Source of the DNA: an uncultured Bacteroides sp.
GTDB taxonomy: Bacteria > Bacteroidota > Bacteroidia > Bacteroidales > Bacteroidaceae
DNA length: 9,653 bases
Reading direction: 5' to 3'
Assembly (NCBI GenBank): GCA_902472795.1
Contig: CABROZ010000090.1
Span: forward strand, 1 to 9,653
Below, in pieces: positions 1 to 7,286 of the stretch (position 1 is its first letter; each line of letters opens with the position of its first letter). Both the position numbers and the translations under genes were made by a program. Under the pieces are notes generated by a model that was given only the letters and a program-made list of their open reading frames with translations, had not been told where the DNA came from and made no database searches.

Positions 1-1988
1 GAAGCTGGCAGACGGCCAGCCATACCCCCAACGCACTGGTGATGAGCCGCGCGACGGCTGTCCGCATCTTCGGCAGTGAATCCGAGGCCATCGGCAAGAC
101 TTGCACCCTGAACCGGAGGCTCTTTACGTCGCCGTCGGGCACTCCCGCCGACGGAGGCATTGTCTATACCGTGCAGGCCGTCATGGACGATACACCGCAG
201 AACAACTCCCTCTACTTCATGGAAACGATGGACATGCTGGTGCTGAACGACAGCGACGGCCTTCTGCAGAGCGAACAGCGCCACGAGATGACGGGCGGTA
301 ATACGTATGCCCTGCTGGCACCCCATGCCGACATCCGGCAACTGAAAGGGGAGATTGCGCAGCGTGGCTTCGGCTGGAATTTGTATGGCAGGGATTACGA
401 AGTACAGGTGTTTCCCATCGGTCAGTTTCCCGACGAACGCAAGCAACTGTCCATCATCAGTTGGATAACCGGCAGCATGGGCATGCTCATCCTGCTGGTG
501 GGGCTGCTCAACTTCTTCCACTTCCTTATAGGTTCGTATTTCAACCGCACGAAAGAGTTCAGCGTGATGAAGGTGAACGGATGCAGCGGCAGTCAGCTCT
601 TTGCCCTGTTGTTCATCCAGTCGTTGCTGGTGGTGCTGGCAGCCTCGCTGCTGGTGCTTTGGGGCATCGAGGTGACCGACGGACGGATGGACTATTCGCT
701 GTTTTCCATGTCGGTGGTCTTCAGTAAGTCGCTGCTCATGCGCCATGCCGCCCAGTACATCGGACTGCTGGTTCTGCTTTGTGCAGGTATTTGCCTGGTA
801 GCCACGCTGCGCATCCGCCGCATATCGGTGCAGGACGGACTCAGTGGAGGCCGCCGTCGGCGTCGGAGCCATCGGGGACGTAACTTCATGCTGGGTGTGC
901 AGTTCTTTGTCTGCTGGCTGTTCGTGGCCTTGTCCGCCGCCCTCTATCTGCAGTCCGAAAAGACAAGCGGCACCCTGCTGCATACCCTCTCCATGCAGGA
1001 GAAAGCTTCCATCCTCAGCATTCCGCTGGACTATTCGTTCCTGAACAATGCCGACAAGCAAAGCTTGGTGGACCGTTTCAAGAGCCATGCTGCCGTGCAG
1101 GATGTCCTGCTGGCGGATATCAACTATCTGTACGGTTCGTCGGGCAACCTGATGATGACCGAGAAAGACAATCCTGACTCGTGGCTGGAAGTCAACGTCA
1201 TGGCGGTGCCCCGGAATTTCTTTTCCTTCATGAATATCTCCTTGGAGCAGGGCCATGGCTTGCAGGCATCCACCGACTTAGTGGCGGACCGCACCTTGCA
1301 GCAACGGTTGCAGAAGGACGTGATGGGGATGCCTCTGTACGACTCGCAGCGGAGCTATACCGTCAGCGGCATCTGCGAGCCTTTCCAGACCGACACATAT
1401 ACGAAGAGCCAAGGTTACGTCTTCATCCCCTACGATGCTTCGGGCTACATCGGCCATTGCTATCTGAAGTGCCGCAGCGGTCAGGAGCAGGAGGTCCGGA
1501 AGTGGGTGGAGCAGGTGCTGCGCGAGACCTTGCCCGAAAGCGTGCCTGTACAGGTCAGCACACTGCTCGACGATATCCACGACCGCCAACCGTTGGAATA
1601 TACGCTGAAGAACATCGTGCTGTTCTTTGCCATCGTCAGCATCCTCATCACCCTGCTGGGCGTATATTCCAGCATTACGTTGGACACCGAGCGTCGTCAG
1701 AAGGAGGTGGCCATCCGCAAGGTGAACGGTGCGGGCGTACCGCAGATCATGTTGCTCTTTGCCCGCCTGTATATCGTCCTGCTGGTCGTCAGTGCGCTGC
1801 TGTCTTTCCCGCTGGTATGGTTCCTGCTGCAGCAATGGAAGCGCATGTACATCGTCTTCTTCGACCACGGCTTCCTCTTCTGGATAAGCATTTTCGTCTT
1901 GGTAGCCGTTGTCACTGCCCTGACAGTCGTCTTCCGCATCCTGCGTACGGCACGACAGAACCCGGCGGATGTGATAAAGAGAGAGTAA
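1..1988 (+). CDS. MacB/FtsX-type ABC transporter permease 1 (5'-truncated by window)
   Basis: This is an inner-membrane permease of an ABC transporter; its substrate is unknown. The frame is open from base 3 to the TAA at 1986-1988. The first in-frame start-like codon (GTG at 39) lies inside the conserved periplasmic-domain motif ALVMSRATAVRIFG, so it is not the true start. By comparison with the next gene about 135 N-terminal residues, including TM1, lie upstream of the window. Counting residues from the GTG, the rest of periplasmic domain 1 runs to about 136. TM2 is about 138-166, a cytoplasmic coupling segment (TKEFSVMKVNG) follows at 171-181, TM3 is 187-211, TM4 239-257 and TM5 283-303. 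Periplasmic domain 2 spans about 305-522. TM6 is 525-548, coupling segment 2 (ERRQKEVAIRKVNGA) 551-565, TM7 570-598 and TM8 612-634. The chain ends NPADVIKRE. An arginine cluster (272-276) in the TM4-TM5 loop fits the positive-inside rule. Domain 2 lacks a clear 'VNES' motif. Family assignment is firm; the transported molecule is not inferable. Confidence 0.93.
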   Translation, partial: SWQTASHTPNALVMSRATAVRIFGSESEAIGKTCTLNRRLFTSPSGTPADGGIVYTVQAVMDDTPQNNSLYFMETMDMLVLNDSDGLLQSEQRHEMTGGNTYALLAPHADIRQLKGEIAQRGFGWNLYGRDYEVQVFPIGQFPDERKQLSIISWITGSMGMLILLVGLLNFFHFLIGSYFNRTKEFSVMKVNGCSGSQLFALLFIQSLLVVLAASLLVLWGIEVTDGRMDYSLFSMSVVFSKSLLMRHAAQYIGLLVLLCAGICLVATLRIRRISVQDGLSGGRRRRRSHRGRNFMLGVQFFVCWLFVALSAALYLQSEKTSGTLLHTLSMQEKASILSIPLDYSFLNNADKQSLVDRFKSHAAVQDVLLADINYLYGSSGNLMMTEKDNPDSWLEVNVMAVPRNFFSFMNISLEQGHGLQASTDLVADRTLQQRLQKDVMGMPLYDSQRSYTVSGICEPFQTDTYTKSQGYVFIPYDASGYIGHCYLKCRSGQEQEVRKWVEQVLRETLPESVPVQVSTLLDDIHDRQPLEYTLKNIVLFFAIVSILITLLGVYSSITLDTERRQKEVAIRKVNGAGVPQIMLLFARLYIVLLVVSALLSFPLVWFLLQQWKRMYIVFFDHGFLFWISIFVLVAVVTALTVVFRILRTARQNPADVIKRE

Positions 1989-2007
1989 GAAGCCTCACCC
2001 CCGGCCT

Positions 2008-2022
2008 CTCTCCCAAGGAGAG
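2008..2022 (+). other. Small hairpin after the permease 1 stop codon
   Basis: This lies inside the left arm of the element. CTCTCC (2008-2013) pairs with GGAGAG (2017-2022) around a CAA loop, and T2007/G2023 could add a wobble pair. It starts 19 bases after the permease 1 stop codon. The next bases are purine-rich rather than a T-run, so a Rho-independent terminator is not supported. A longer pairing with the right arm at 2116-2152 competes with this local fold. Confidence 0.4.
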
Positions 2023-2117
2023 GAGAGTAGGAGGTGAATACAAATAGGAATGAATGGATAATGAATAAATAATAGAACAAATAACAATAACCTAAAACGA
2101 AAGCCGTAGCCCAGCCT

Positions 2118-2138
2118 CCCCTCTCCTTGGGAGAGGGG
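2118..2138 (+). promoter_or_regulatory. Stable hairpin in the permease 2 leader
   Basis: This lies inside the right arm of the inverted-repeat element. CCCCTCTCC (2118-2126) pairs perfectly with GGAGAGGGG (2130-2138) across a TTG loop, giving a 9-bp GC-rich stem that ends 18 bases before the ATG at 2157. No T-tract follows, so it is not a standard intrinsic terminator. It may affect ribosome access or block 3'-exonuclease decay of the upstream message. The stem is seen directly; the function is inferred. Confidence 0.5.
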
Positions 2139-2156
2139 TCGGGGGTGAGGCTGTGA

Positions 2157-4466
2157 ATGCTTATGATATTACACTACCTTAAAATCGCCTGGCGCAACCT
2201 GCTGAAGTACCGCACGCAGACCGCCGTCAATGTTGTGGGGATAGCCGTTGGCTTTGCCTGCTTCGCTTTTGCTAACCTGTGGATGCACTATGAAGCATCG
2301 TTCGATCGTTCTTACCAGGGAGCCGACCGAATGTATCTGGTTTATACCCAGTCATTATTGGGTTCCAGCGGCCAAATGCTTAAAATGCCTTATCCTTTGT
2401 CAACGCTGATGAAGAAAGAATTTCCTGAAGTGGAAGCTGCCTGTGCGTTCATTCGTAATTACCGAGGCAGCATGGAAATGGTTGGGGATTCACAAGTAAA
2501 AATACCTTCAATACAGTTGGATTCCTGTTTCATGCAGATGTTTGGTATCCGTATCCTTTCCGGCACCGAAGACTTCATGCATACGGAAGGACAGGTTGCT
2601 CTGACAGAGAGCACAGCCCGTAAGCTGTTTGGTACGACGGATATCTTGGGGCGTGAGTTGAATAGAAACGGTTATGAATCTACCGTTTGTGCCGTGGTGA
2701 GTGACTTGCCTCACAGTAACTTCTCTTTCGGTATGATCGAATGGGGTGCATACGTTAACGAGTGGCAGAATATATGGTTCAGTAGTTCATGCCAGATAGT
2801 CATTCGGCTTCGTCCGGGTGTATCGCCTGCACAAATGGAAGAAAAGTTTCATGCTTATGCGAAACAGACAGAAAATGTAAATCACAAGATGTTGGAACAT
2901 GTTCGTCTGATGCCGCTTTCCGAAGTTCGTCAGGCTCCGTTCAATGATGAACGATTGGTGAATTTCACCTATCTTGTACTTTTTGCTTCGGCAGGCGGAT
3001 TGGTTATCCTCTGTTCGCTGTTCAATCATTTGACGCTTTTCCTTTCGCGTATGGACATCCGTCGTCGTGAGTTATCCTTGCGTCGTGTCTGCGGATCTAC
3101 GGGACGCCAGCTGTTCGCTTTGCTTGCCACAGAATATCTCCTTCTTATTTTGCTGGCCGGATTCCTTGGGCTTGTGTTTGTCGAGTTGTGCGGTTCGTCT
3201 TTCCGTCGTCTTTCAGGGGTGACAGGTGGCATTTATGCCGAATCGTTTTTCTATTTTGCTGTCGTGTTGGTCTTTTCGCTGTTTCTGCTTCTGCCTTTTG
3301 TATTCCATTACGGATCGCTTCGTCCCACCGGTGTGCAGCGTCGATTCTCGGGAAAAGGGATGATAGTTGTGCAATTGTGTATCGGTCTGTTGGCTGTCTT
3401 CTGTACGGCAGTTCTGATAAAGCAACTTCACTATTTGCGTCAGACTGATTTGGGTTGGGAACGACACAACATTGCAGCTATAGCCCATTTCTATCCTGAA
3501 AATGCACGGGAAGACATTGCTGCGCGTATTCGGCAGATGCCTTGTACCGAGGAGGTACTGACAGGCTATGACGGCCTTTTACCGGATGGAGCTCAGGCAG
3601 TTACTTCTATCGCATGGGAAGGGATGCCGGCCGACCTTGAGCCCATGGAACTACGTGAAGGATGTATGGATAGTACGTTGGCTTCATTTTATAATATCCG
3701 GCTTGTAGAAGGTGAGATGCTCCGGCCGGAAGAGAAGTCGGACAAGATCATGTTGAATGAAAGTGCTGTTCAGAAAATGGGAGTGGCTAACCCCATAGGG
3801 ATGAGAATTTCGTATTCCGGATCAAGTGGTTCCGGTATTGTAGTTGGTGTGGTGCGCAACTGTCATACCAGTGCTCCTACCATCCCTGTTATTCCAATGC
3901 TTTATGTGGCACATTCTCAATGGGTCGAAGGTAGGCAGATTCTGATTAAGTATCACGAAGGACATTGGCCTGAACTCCGTCATCGGGTGGACAGCCTCTT
4001 TACCCAATATTATCCTGAAGTGGATTACTGGTTAGTAAACGTCATGGACGAATATAATGCTTATCTTAAGGCCGAAAGCTTGTTGCTGCACCTGCTGACT
4101 TTTGTTTCCATTGTCTGCATCCTGGTATCTGCCTTCGGCATCTTCTCCATGATAACCCTGAGCTGCGAACGTCGCCGCAAGGAGGTGGCCATCCGTAAGG
4201 TGAACGGGGCACGGGTAGGGGATATCCTCGGCCTCTTTGCCCGCGAATACTTGTCGTTGCTTGCCGTTGCTGCCGTGGTGGCCTTCCCCGTGGGCTATGT
4301 GCTGATGAAACGTTGGTTAGAGAGTTATGTGGAACAAACGCCTCTTAGTTGGTGGCTCTATGCCGTCATCTTCCTTGGCATGGCGCTGTTGGTGGCTCTG
4401 TGCATCGGCTGGCGCGTGTGGCGGGCGGCGAATGAGAATCCGGCAGAGGTGGTAAAGAGGGAATAA
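2157..4466 (+). CDS. MacB/FtsX-type ABC transporter permease 2
   Basis: Full-length 769-residue inner-membrane permease with an internal duplication. The N-terminus (HYLKIAWRNLLKYRTQTA) is the usual short cytoplasmic start of this family. TM1 is about 21-43. Periplasmic domain 1 spans about 44-265 and carries VALTESTARKLFG at 147-159. TM2 is 270-296, coupling segment 1 (RRRELSLRRVCGSTG) 302-316, TM3 319-345, TM4 362-385 and TM5 401-423. Periplasmic domain 2 runs about 430-635 with IMLNESAVQKMG at 531-542. TM6 is 642-668, coupling segment 2 (ERRRKEVAIRKVNGA) 671-685, TM7 694-717 and TM8 730-753. The tail is NPAEVVKRE. The start may be ATG 2157 or the in-frame ATG 2163, which gives a product two residues shorter. 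The central part (roughly 2340-4080) is AT-richer and uses CGT for arginine far more than its neighbours, whereas the 3' end looks like them. ATPase partner and substrate are unknown. Confidence 0.95.
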   Translation: MLMILHYLKIAWRNLLKYRTQTAVNVVGIAVGFACFAFANLWMHYEASFDRSYQGADRMYLVYTQSLLGSSGQMLKMPYPLSTLMKKEFPEVEAACAFIRNYRGSMEMVGDSQVKIPSIQLDSCFMQMFGIRILSGTEDFMHTEGQVALTESTARKLFGTTDILGRELNRNGYESTVCAVVSDLPHSNFSFGMIEWGAYVNEWQNIWFSSSCQIVIRLRPGVSPAQMEEKFHAYAKQTENVNHKMLEHVRLMPLSEVRQAPFNDERLVNFTYLVLFASAGGLVILCSLFNHLTLFLSRMDIRRRELSLRRVCGSTGRQLFALLATEYLLLILLAGFLGLVFVELCGSSFRRLSGVTGGIYAESFFYFAVVLVFSLFLLLPFVFHYGSLRPTGVQRRFSGKGMIVVQLCIGLLAVFCTAVLIKQLHYLRQTDLGWERHNIAAIAHFYPENAREDIAARIRQMPCTEEVLTGYDGLLPDGAQAVTSIAWEGMPADLEPMELREGCMDSTLASFYNIRLVEGEMLRPEEKSDKIMLNESAVQKMGVANPIGMRISYSGSSGSGIVVGVVRNCHTSAPTIPVIPMLYVAHSQWVEGRQILIKYHEGHWPELRHRVDSLFTQYYPEVDYWLVNVMDEYNAYLKAESLLLHLLTFVSIVCILVSAFGIFSMITLSCERRRKEVAIRKVNGARVGDILGLFAREYLSLLAVAAVVAFPVGYVLMKRWLESYVEQTPLSWWLYAVIFLGMALLVALCIGWRVWRAANENPAEVVKRE

Positions 4467-4467
4467 A

Positions 4468-4580
4468 TTAGTTAACGAGTGGACAAGTTAACGAGTGAAC
4501 AAGTTGAGGAGGATGGAGAAGAACAAAGCTGATATAAGCTATGTCCTCGTAGTCTGAAGCCTTGTTCCCTTGTCAACTAA
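4468..4580. repeat. Imperfect inverted repeat between permeases 2 and 3
   Basis: The left arm, 4468-4487 (starts TTAGTTAACGAG), matches the reverse complement of 4561-4580 (starts TTAGTTGACAAG) at 16 of 20 positions. The interval between the arms is 73 bases, purine-rich at its left end, with no ORF. The element covers nearly the whole gap, from just after the permease 2 stop to 16 bases before the permease 3 ATG. GTTAAC/GTTGAC-ACAAG type repeats look like dispersed intergenic repeats, but copy number in the genome cannot be judged here. No T-tract terminator is associated. Confidence 0.6.
4471..4502. repeat. Two 16-bp tandem repeats (GTTAACGAGTG(G/A)ACAA)
   Basis: 4471-4486 and 4487-4502 are adjacent 16-bp units identical at 15 of 16 positions, and a degenerate third start (GTTGAGGAGG) follows at 4503. 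The second unit also pairs with the inverted copy at 4561-4580, at 14 of 17 positions over 4487-4503. Either left unit could therefore form the long stem, giving two alternative folds. The repeats are read directly from the sequence; their function is unknown. Confidence 0.75.
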
Positions 4581-4596
4581 AAGAAAATAATAATAT

Positions 4597-6999
4597 ATGC
4601 GACTACTTATCCTATCCATCAACGCCCTGCTGAAGTTCAGGGCTTACACGGCGCTCAATGTAGTGGGTCTGGCTGTCAGCCTGGCCTGTGTGCTGACCAT
4701 TGCGCGCTACATCCATCAGGAGAACACGGTGAACCGGTGTTTCCCCGACTATGAACGTATCTGCTTAGTGAAGAGAACTGTAAGCAACGGCGAATGCTCA
4801 TTAAGTGGTTACCGCTCGGGACTGGAAGAAGACCCGGCGGTGGAGGAGTTTACGGCCTATACTCCGGTGAGCGACCTGACGCTGGTCTTCGGCAAGCGGC
4901 AGGTGCAGAGCCGGGTGTTCTCCATCGACAGCACCTTCTTCAAGATGTTTCCTTATAAGGTACTGACGGGCATCAACCGCATCCGCCGGCCGGGCGACGT
5001 GGTCATCACCCGCGCCTTCTGGGAAGAGGTACTACAGGGCAGGCCGGTGGTGGGAGGCAGCTTCACCAACGGGCAGGGACGGAAGTTCACCATCATCGGC
5101 GTGGTGGACGACCCTGCCACCAAGACTTCCTGGCAGCCCCAGTTGTTCATGTCCGATGAGATAGACGACTTTCTATTCTATAGTCCCTGCTACGCCCTGC
5201 GCATGGTGCCCGGTTACGACCTGAAGGCACTGAACCAAAAGCACGGCAAGGAGGTGCCACGCGACAAGTGGGCCACCTACCAGACCATGCACTACGAATC
5301 CCTGCCCCTGTCGGAACTCTACTTCGACACCGACCTCGAAAGGGACAATCCCCTGTACCGCTTTGGCAATCCGGGCTACATCAGTGTGCTGACAGCAGTC
5401 GCCTTCCTGGTGGGCCTCATCGGTCTGCTGAACTTTGTCAACATCTACACCGTCATTATGTCGCGCCGTTCGCGCGAGTTCGGCATTAAGAAGGTGTTCG
5501 GGGCGGGCAAGACAGCTATCTTCGTACAGATTTACGTGGAAAACATGCTGTTGGCGGGCTTTGCCCTGCTGCTGTGCTGGACCATTCTGGAAGTGACCCG
5601 CTACCTGTTCTACAACGAACTCTACATCCCTGTGGTCTCCGATGTGCGCTTCGACCTGTTAGTCTCGGCCATCGTACTCTGGGTGCTGCCGCTGCTCACC
5701 ACCGTATATCCCTACCTGAAGTTCACCCGCAGCTTGCCCGTCAACTCCATCCGTGCCATCACGACCTCGCGCGTTTCCGTACGCTCGCGCATGGTGTTCC
5801 TGGGCGTGCAGTACGTGCTGACTATCTTCATCATCAGCGTCTCGCTGTTCTTTGTCAAGCAACTGGACTTCATGCTGCATGCCGACCTGGGCTTCCGCAC
5901 GCACGACATCATCAACGCCACCATGTATCACAACTCGTTGGGCCTGTACAAGGACAGCAAGGAAAATATGCTGGACGAGGGTAAACGGCAACGAGCCAAC
6001 CGCGAACTGGTGAACCGCCGTATGGCCGGGACTACACTCTTCGAGCATTGGTGTCGCAGCACAGACTTGCTGCTCGGTGAAGGAAGGCTGAAGAACTTTG
6101 CCCTTGAACGGGTTGAAAATGGCTTTCATCAGGCGTTGGTCGCCAACATGAGCCGGCGCGAGATGGACATGTACGGCTTGCAACTGGTGGAAGGCCGCCT
6201 GTGGAACGACTCCGTGGACGAGGCATGGACCCGGAACAGCTTCAAGTGCATCATCAACGAGACGGCTAAGCGGGTACTGGGCATCAAGGACATCACCCGG
6301 GAAAAGCTGCAACCGGAGAGCAAGCATTTTGCCTCAAGCTGGATGCCCGACCGTTATAATCCGCCCTGCGAGATTGTGGGCGTCATCAAGGACTTCAACG
6401 TGAGACACCTGGCCAAGGCTACCATGCCCATGGTCATTTATTATGAAGATGAGACATGGGGGCTTTCTGCCGTGACCGCCGCCTACCGCCACGAAGACCG
6501 GGCGCGCGTCATCGACTTCCTGTCCGGCCTGTACGAGGAAGCTACCGGCCGCACCGACTTTAAATACACGCTGATAGAAGATGTCCTGGCCAAGATGTAC
6601 GAGGACGACCGTCGCGTGGTGCGCATCTATACGCTCTTCGCCGCCGTGGCCATCCTCGTTTCGCTGCTGGGCTTGCTGGCCATTGCGCTGTTCGACATCA
6701 GTCAGTGTCGCCGCGAGATAGGCTTGCGTAAGGTGAACGGTGCCCAGGCGCGCGACATCTACCCGCTGCTGCTCCGCAAGTATCTGGCGGTGCTGGGCGT
6801 GTCGGCGTTGGTGTCCGTGCCGCTGTCGTGGCTGGCCATTACCCTCTACTTGCAAGGCTTCGCCCACAAGGCGCCGCTGACGCCCGGACTGTTTGTTGTA
6901 GCCTTTCTCATCACCGCCCTGCTGTCGCTGCTCACCGTGATGTGGCAGGTACACCGCGCGGCGCACGTCAATCCCGCCGAAGTGATAAAGCGTGAGTAG
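4597..6999 (+). CDS. MacB/FtsX-type ABC transporter permease 3
   Basis: Full-length 800-residue inner-membrane permease with the same doubled plan. The ATG at 4597 follows an A/T-rich leader with no Shine-Dalgarno, as is common in Bacteroidetes, and puts TM1 at residues 17-39 as expected. Periplasmic domain 1 spans about 40-258 with DVVITRAFWEEVLQG at 134-148. TM2 is 261-288, coupling segment 1 (RRSREFGIKKVFGAG) 290-304, TM3 308-336, TM4 352-374 and TM5 399-421. Periplasmic domain 2 (about 425-672) is roughly 40 residues longer than in permease 2 and carries CIINETAKRVLG at 551-562 and EIVGVIKDFNVRHL at 592-605. TM6 is 674-700, coupling segment 2 (CRREIGLRKVNGAQ) 704-717, TM7 728-752 and TM8 762-784. 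The tail is NPAEVIKRE. The gene is GC-rich throughout. It lies 130 bases after permease 2, so co-transcription is plausible. The substrate is unknown. Confidence 0.95.
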   Translation: MRLLILSINALLKFRAYTALNVVGLAVSLACVLTIARYIHQENTVNRCFPDYERICLVKRTVSNGECSLSGYRSGLEEDPAVEEFTAYTPVSDLTLVFGKRQVQSRVFSIDSTFFKMFPYKVLTGINRIRRPGDVVITRAFWEEVLQGRPVVGGSFTNGQGRKFTIIGVVDDPATKTSWQPQLFMSDEIDDFLFYSPCYALRMVPGYDLKALNQKHGKEVPRDKWATYQTMHYESLPLSELYFDTDLERDNPLYRFGNPGYISVLTAVAFLVGLIGLLNFVNIYTVIMSRRSREFGIKKVFGAGKTAIFVQIYVENMLLAGFALLLCWTILEVTRYLFYNELYIPVVSDVRFDLLVSAIVLWVLPLLTTVYPYLKFTRSLPVNSIRAITTSRVSVRSRMVFLGVQYVLTIFIISVSLFFVKQLDFMLHADLGFRTHDIINATMYHNSLGLYKDSKENMLDEGKRQRANRELVNRRMAGTTLFEHWCRSTDLLLGEGRLKNFALERVENGFHQALVANMSRREMDMYGLQLVEGRLWNDSVDEAWTRNSFKCIINETAKRVLGIKDITREKLQPESKHFASSWMPDRYNPPCEIVGVIKDFNVRHLAKATMPMVIYYEDETWGLSAVTAAYRHEDRARVIDFLSGLYEEATGRTDFKYTLIEDVLAKMYEDDRRVVRIYTLFAAVAILVSLLGLLAIALFDISQCRREIGLRKVNGAQARDIYPLLLRKYLAVLGVSALVSVPLSWLAITLYLQGFAHKAPLTPGLFVVAFLITALLSLLTVMWQVHRAAHVNPAEVIKRE

Positions 7000-7256
7000 A
7001 AACCGGACTGGCATTTCTCCTGCCGGGAAGAGGCCGATGACTTGCTGCAAAGCGGATGCAGTGGCTCTGCAAAGGCGATGCAGTAACGCTGCAAAGGCGG
7101 TGCAGTGACGTTGCAACGAGGGTGCAGTAACACTGCAGCGAGGGCGCAGCGACAAAACAGCCGGCCTTCGCTTCGGACAATGCTTGGGGAGGAAAAGACT
7201 TCCGCGGCTTGAATGTATTGCCAAGGTCGGGAGAAAAAAGAAATGAGAAATAAAGA
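7000..7256. other. Intergenic gap between permeases 3 and 4
   Basis: This 257-base gap is the largest in the window. It holds the 22-bp repeat array at 7045-7154. Before the array, CTGGCA (7008-7013) can pair with TGCCGG (7021-7026), including one G-T pair, but no T-run follows, so a terminator is not supported. After the array, 7155-7235 is mixed sequence without an ORF or a recognisable Bacteroides-type promoter (TTTG / TAnnTTTG). The last bases, about 7230-7256, are strongly A-rich, like a Bacteroidetes translation leader. Confidence 0.6.
7045..7154. repeat. Five contiguous 22-bp repeats with TGCA every 11 bp
   Basis: The units are 7045-7066, 7067-7088, 7089-7110, 7111-7132 and 7133-7154, with no spacers. 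A representative unit is CTGCA-AAGGCGA-TGCAG followed by TAACG. Each unit contains an inverted pair, CTGCA and TGCAG, separated by 7 bases; it is perfect in units 1-3, while unit 4 starts TTGCA and unit 5 ends CGCAG. The array can equally be read as ten 11-bp half-units, with TGCA starting at 7046, 7057, 7068, 7079, 7090, 7101, 7112, 7123 and 7134, and CGCA at 7145. The 11-bp spacing puts all copies on about the same helical face. It could be a protein-binding array, a set of small RNA hairpins, or a neutral tandem repeat. Confidence 0.88.
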
Positions 7257-7286
7257 ATGAATGGAAATTATAATAGAAAGAATGTG

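Larger units (their letters stand above)
1991..2152. repeat. Inverted-repeat (MITE/REP-like) intergenic element
   Basis: The left arm, 1991-2027, is matched by the reverse complement of 2116-2152 at 34 of 37 positions by hand alignment. Both begin AGCCTCACCCCC from the outer end. The arms enclose an AT-rich spacer of 88 bases (2028-2115) without a meaningful ORF. Each arm also holds its own small palindrome built on CTCTCC-CAA-GGAGAG. No transposase and no convincing target-site duplication are visible: the flanks are GTAAGA and GTGAAT. The layout fits a non-autonomous mobile element or a paired REP-like repeat. It begins two bases after the permease 1 stop codon and ends four bases before the permease 2 ATG. 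It could act as a transcript-processing, attenuating or stabilising structure between the genes; that role is inference. Confidence 0.85.

Noticed and set aside
39..41. GTG as the start codon of permease 1
   Set aside because: The frame is open upstream to the window edge and the GTG is the Val inside the conserved ALVMSRATAVRIFG motif; TM1 would be missing.
2029..2065. Perfect Shine-Dalgarno-like AGGAGGTGA followed by ATG codons at 2050 and 2054
   Set aside because: The frames close after three or four codons, so no small protein is supported; the motif lies at the inner edge of a repeat arm and Bacteroidetes rarely rely on Shine-Dalgarno pairing.
1991..2152. Complete insertion sequence
   Set aside because: The element is only about 160 bases, has no transposase frame and no clear target-site duplication.
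7003..7026. Hairpin after the permease 3 stop as an intrinsic terminator
   Set aside because: The stem is short with a G-T pair and is not followed by a T-tract.
7045..7154. Possible CRISPR array
   Set aside because: The 22-bp units are directly adjacent with no unique spacers, and no cas genes are present.
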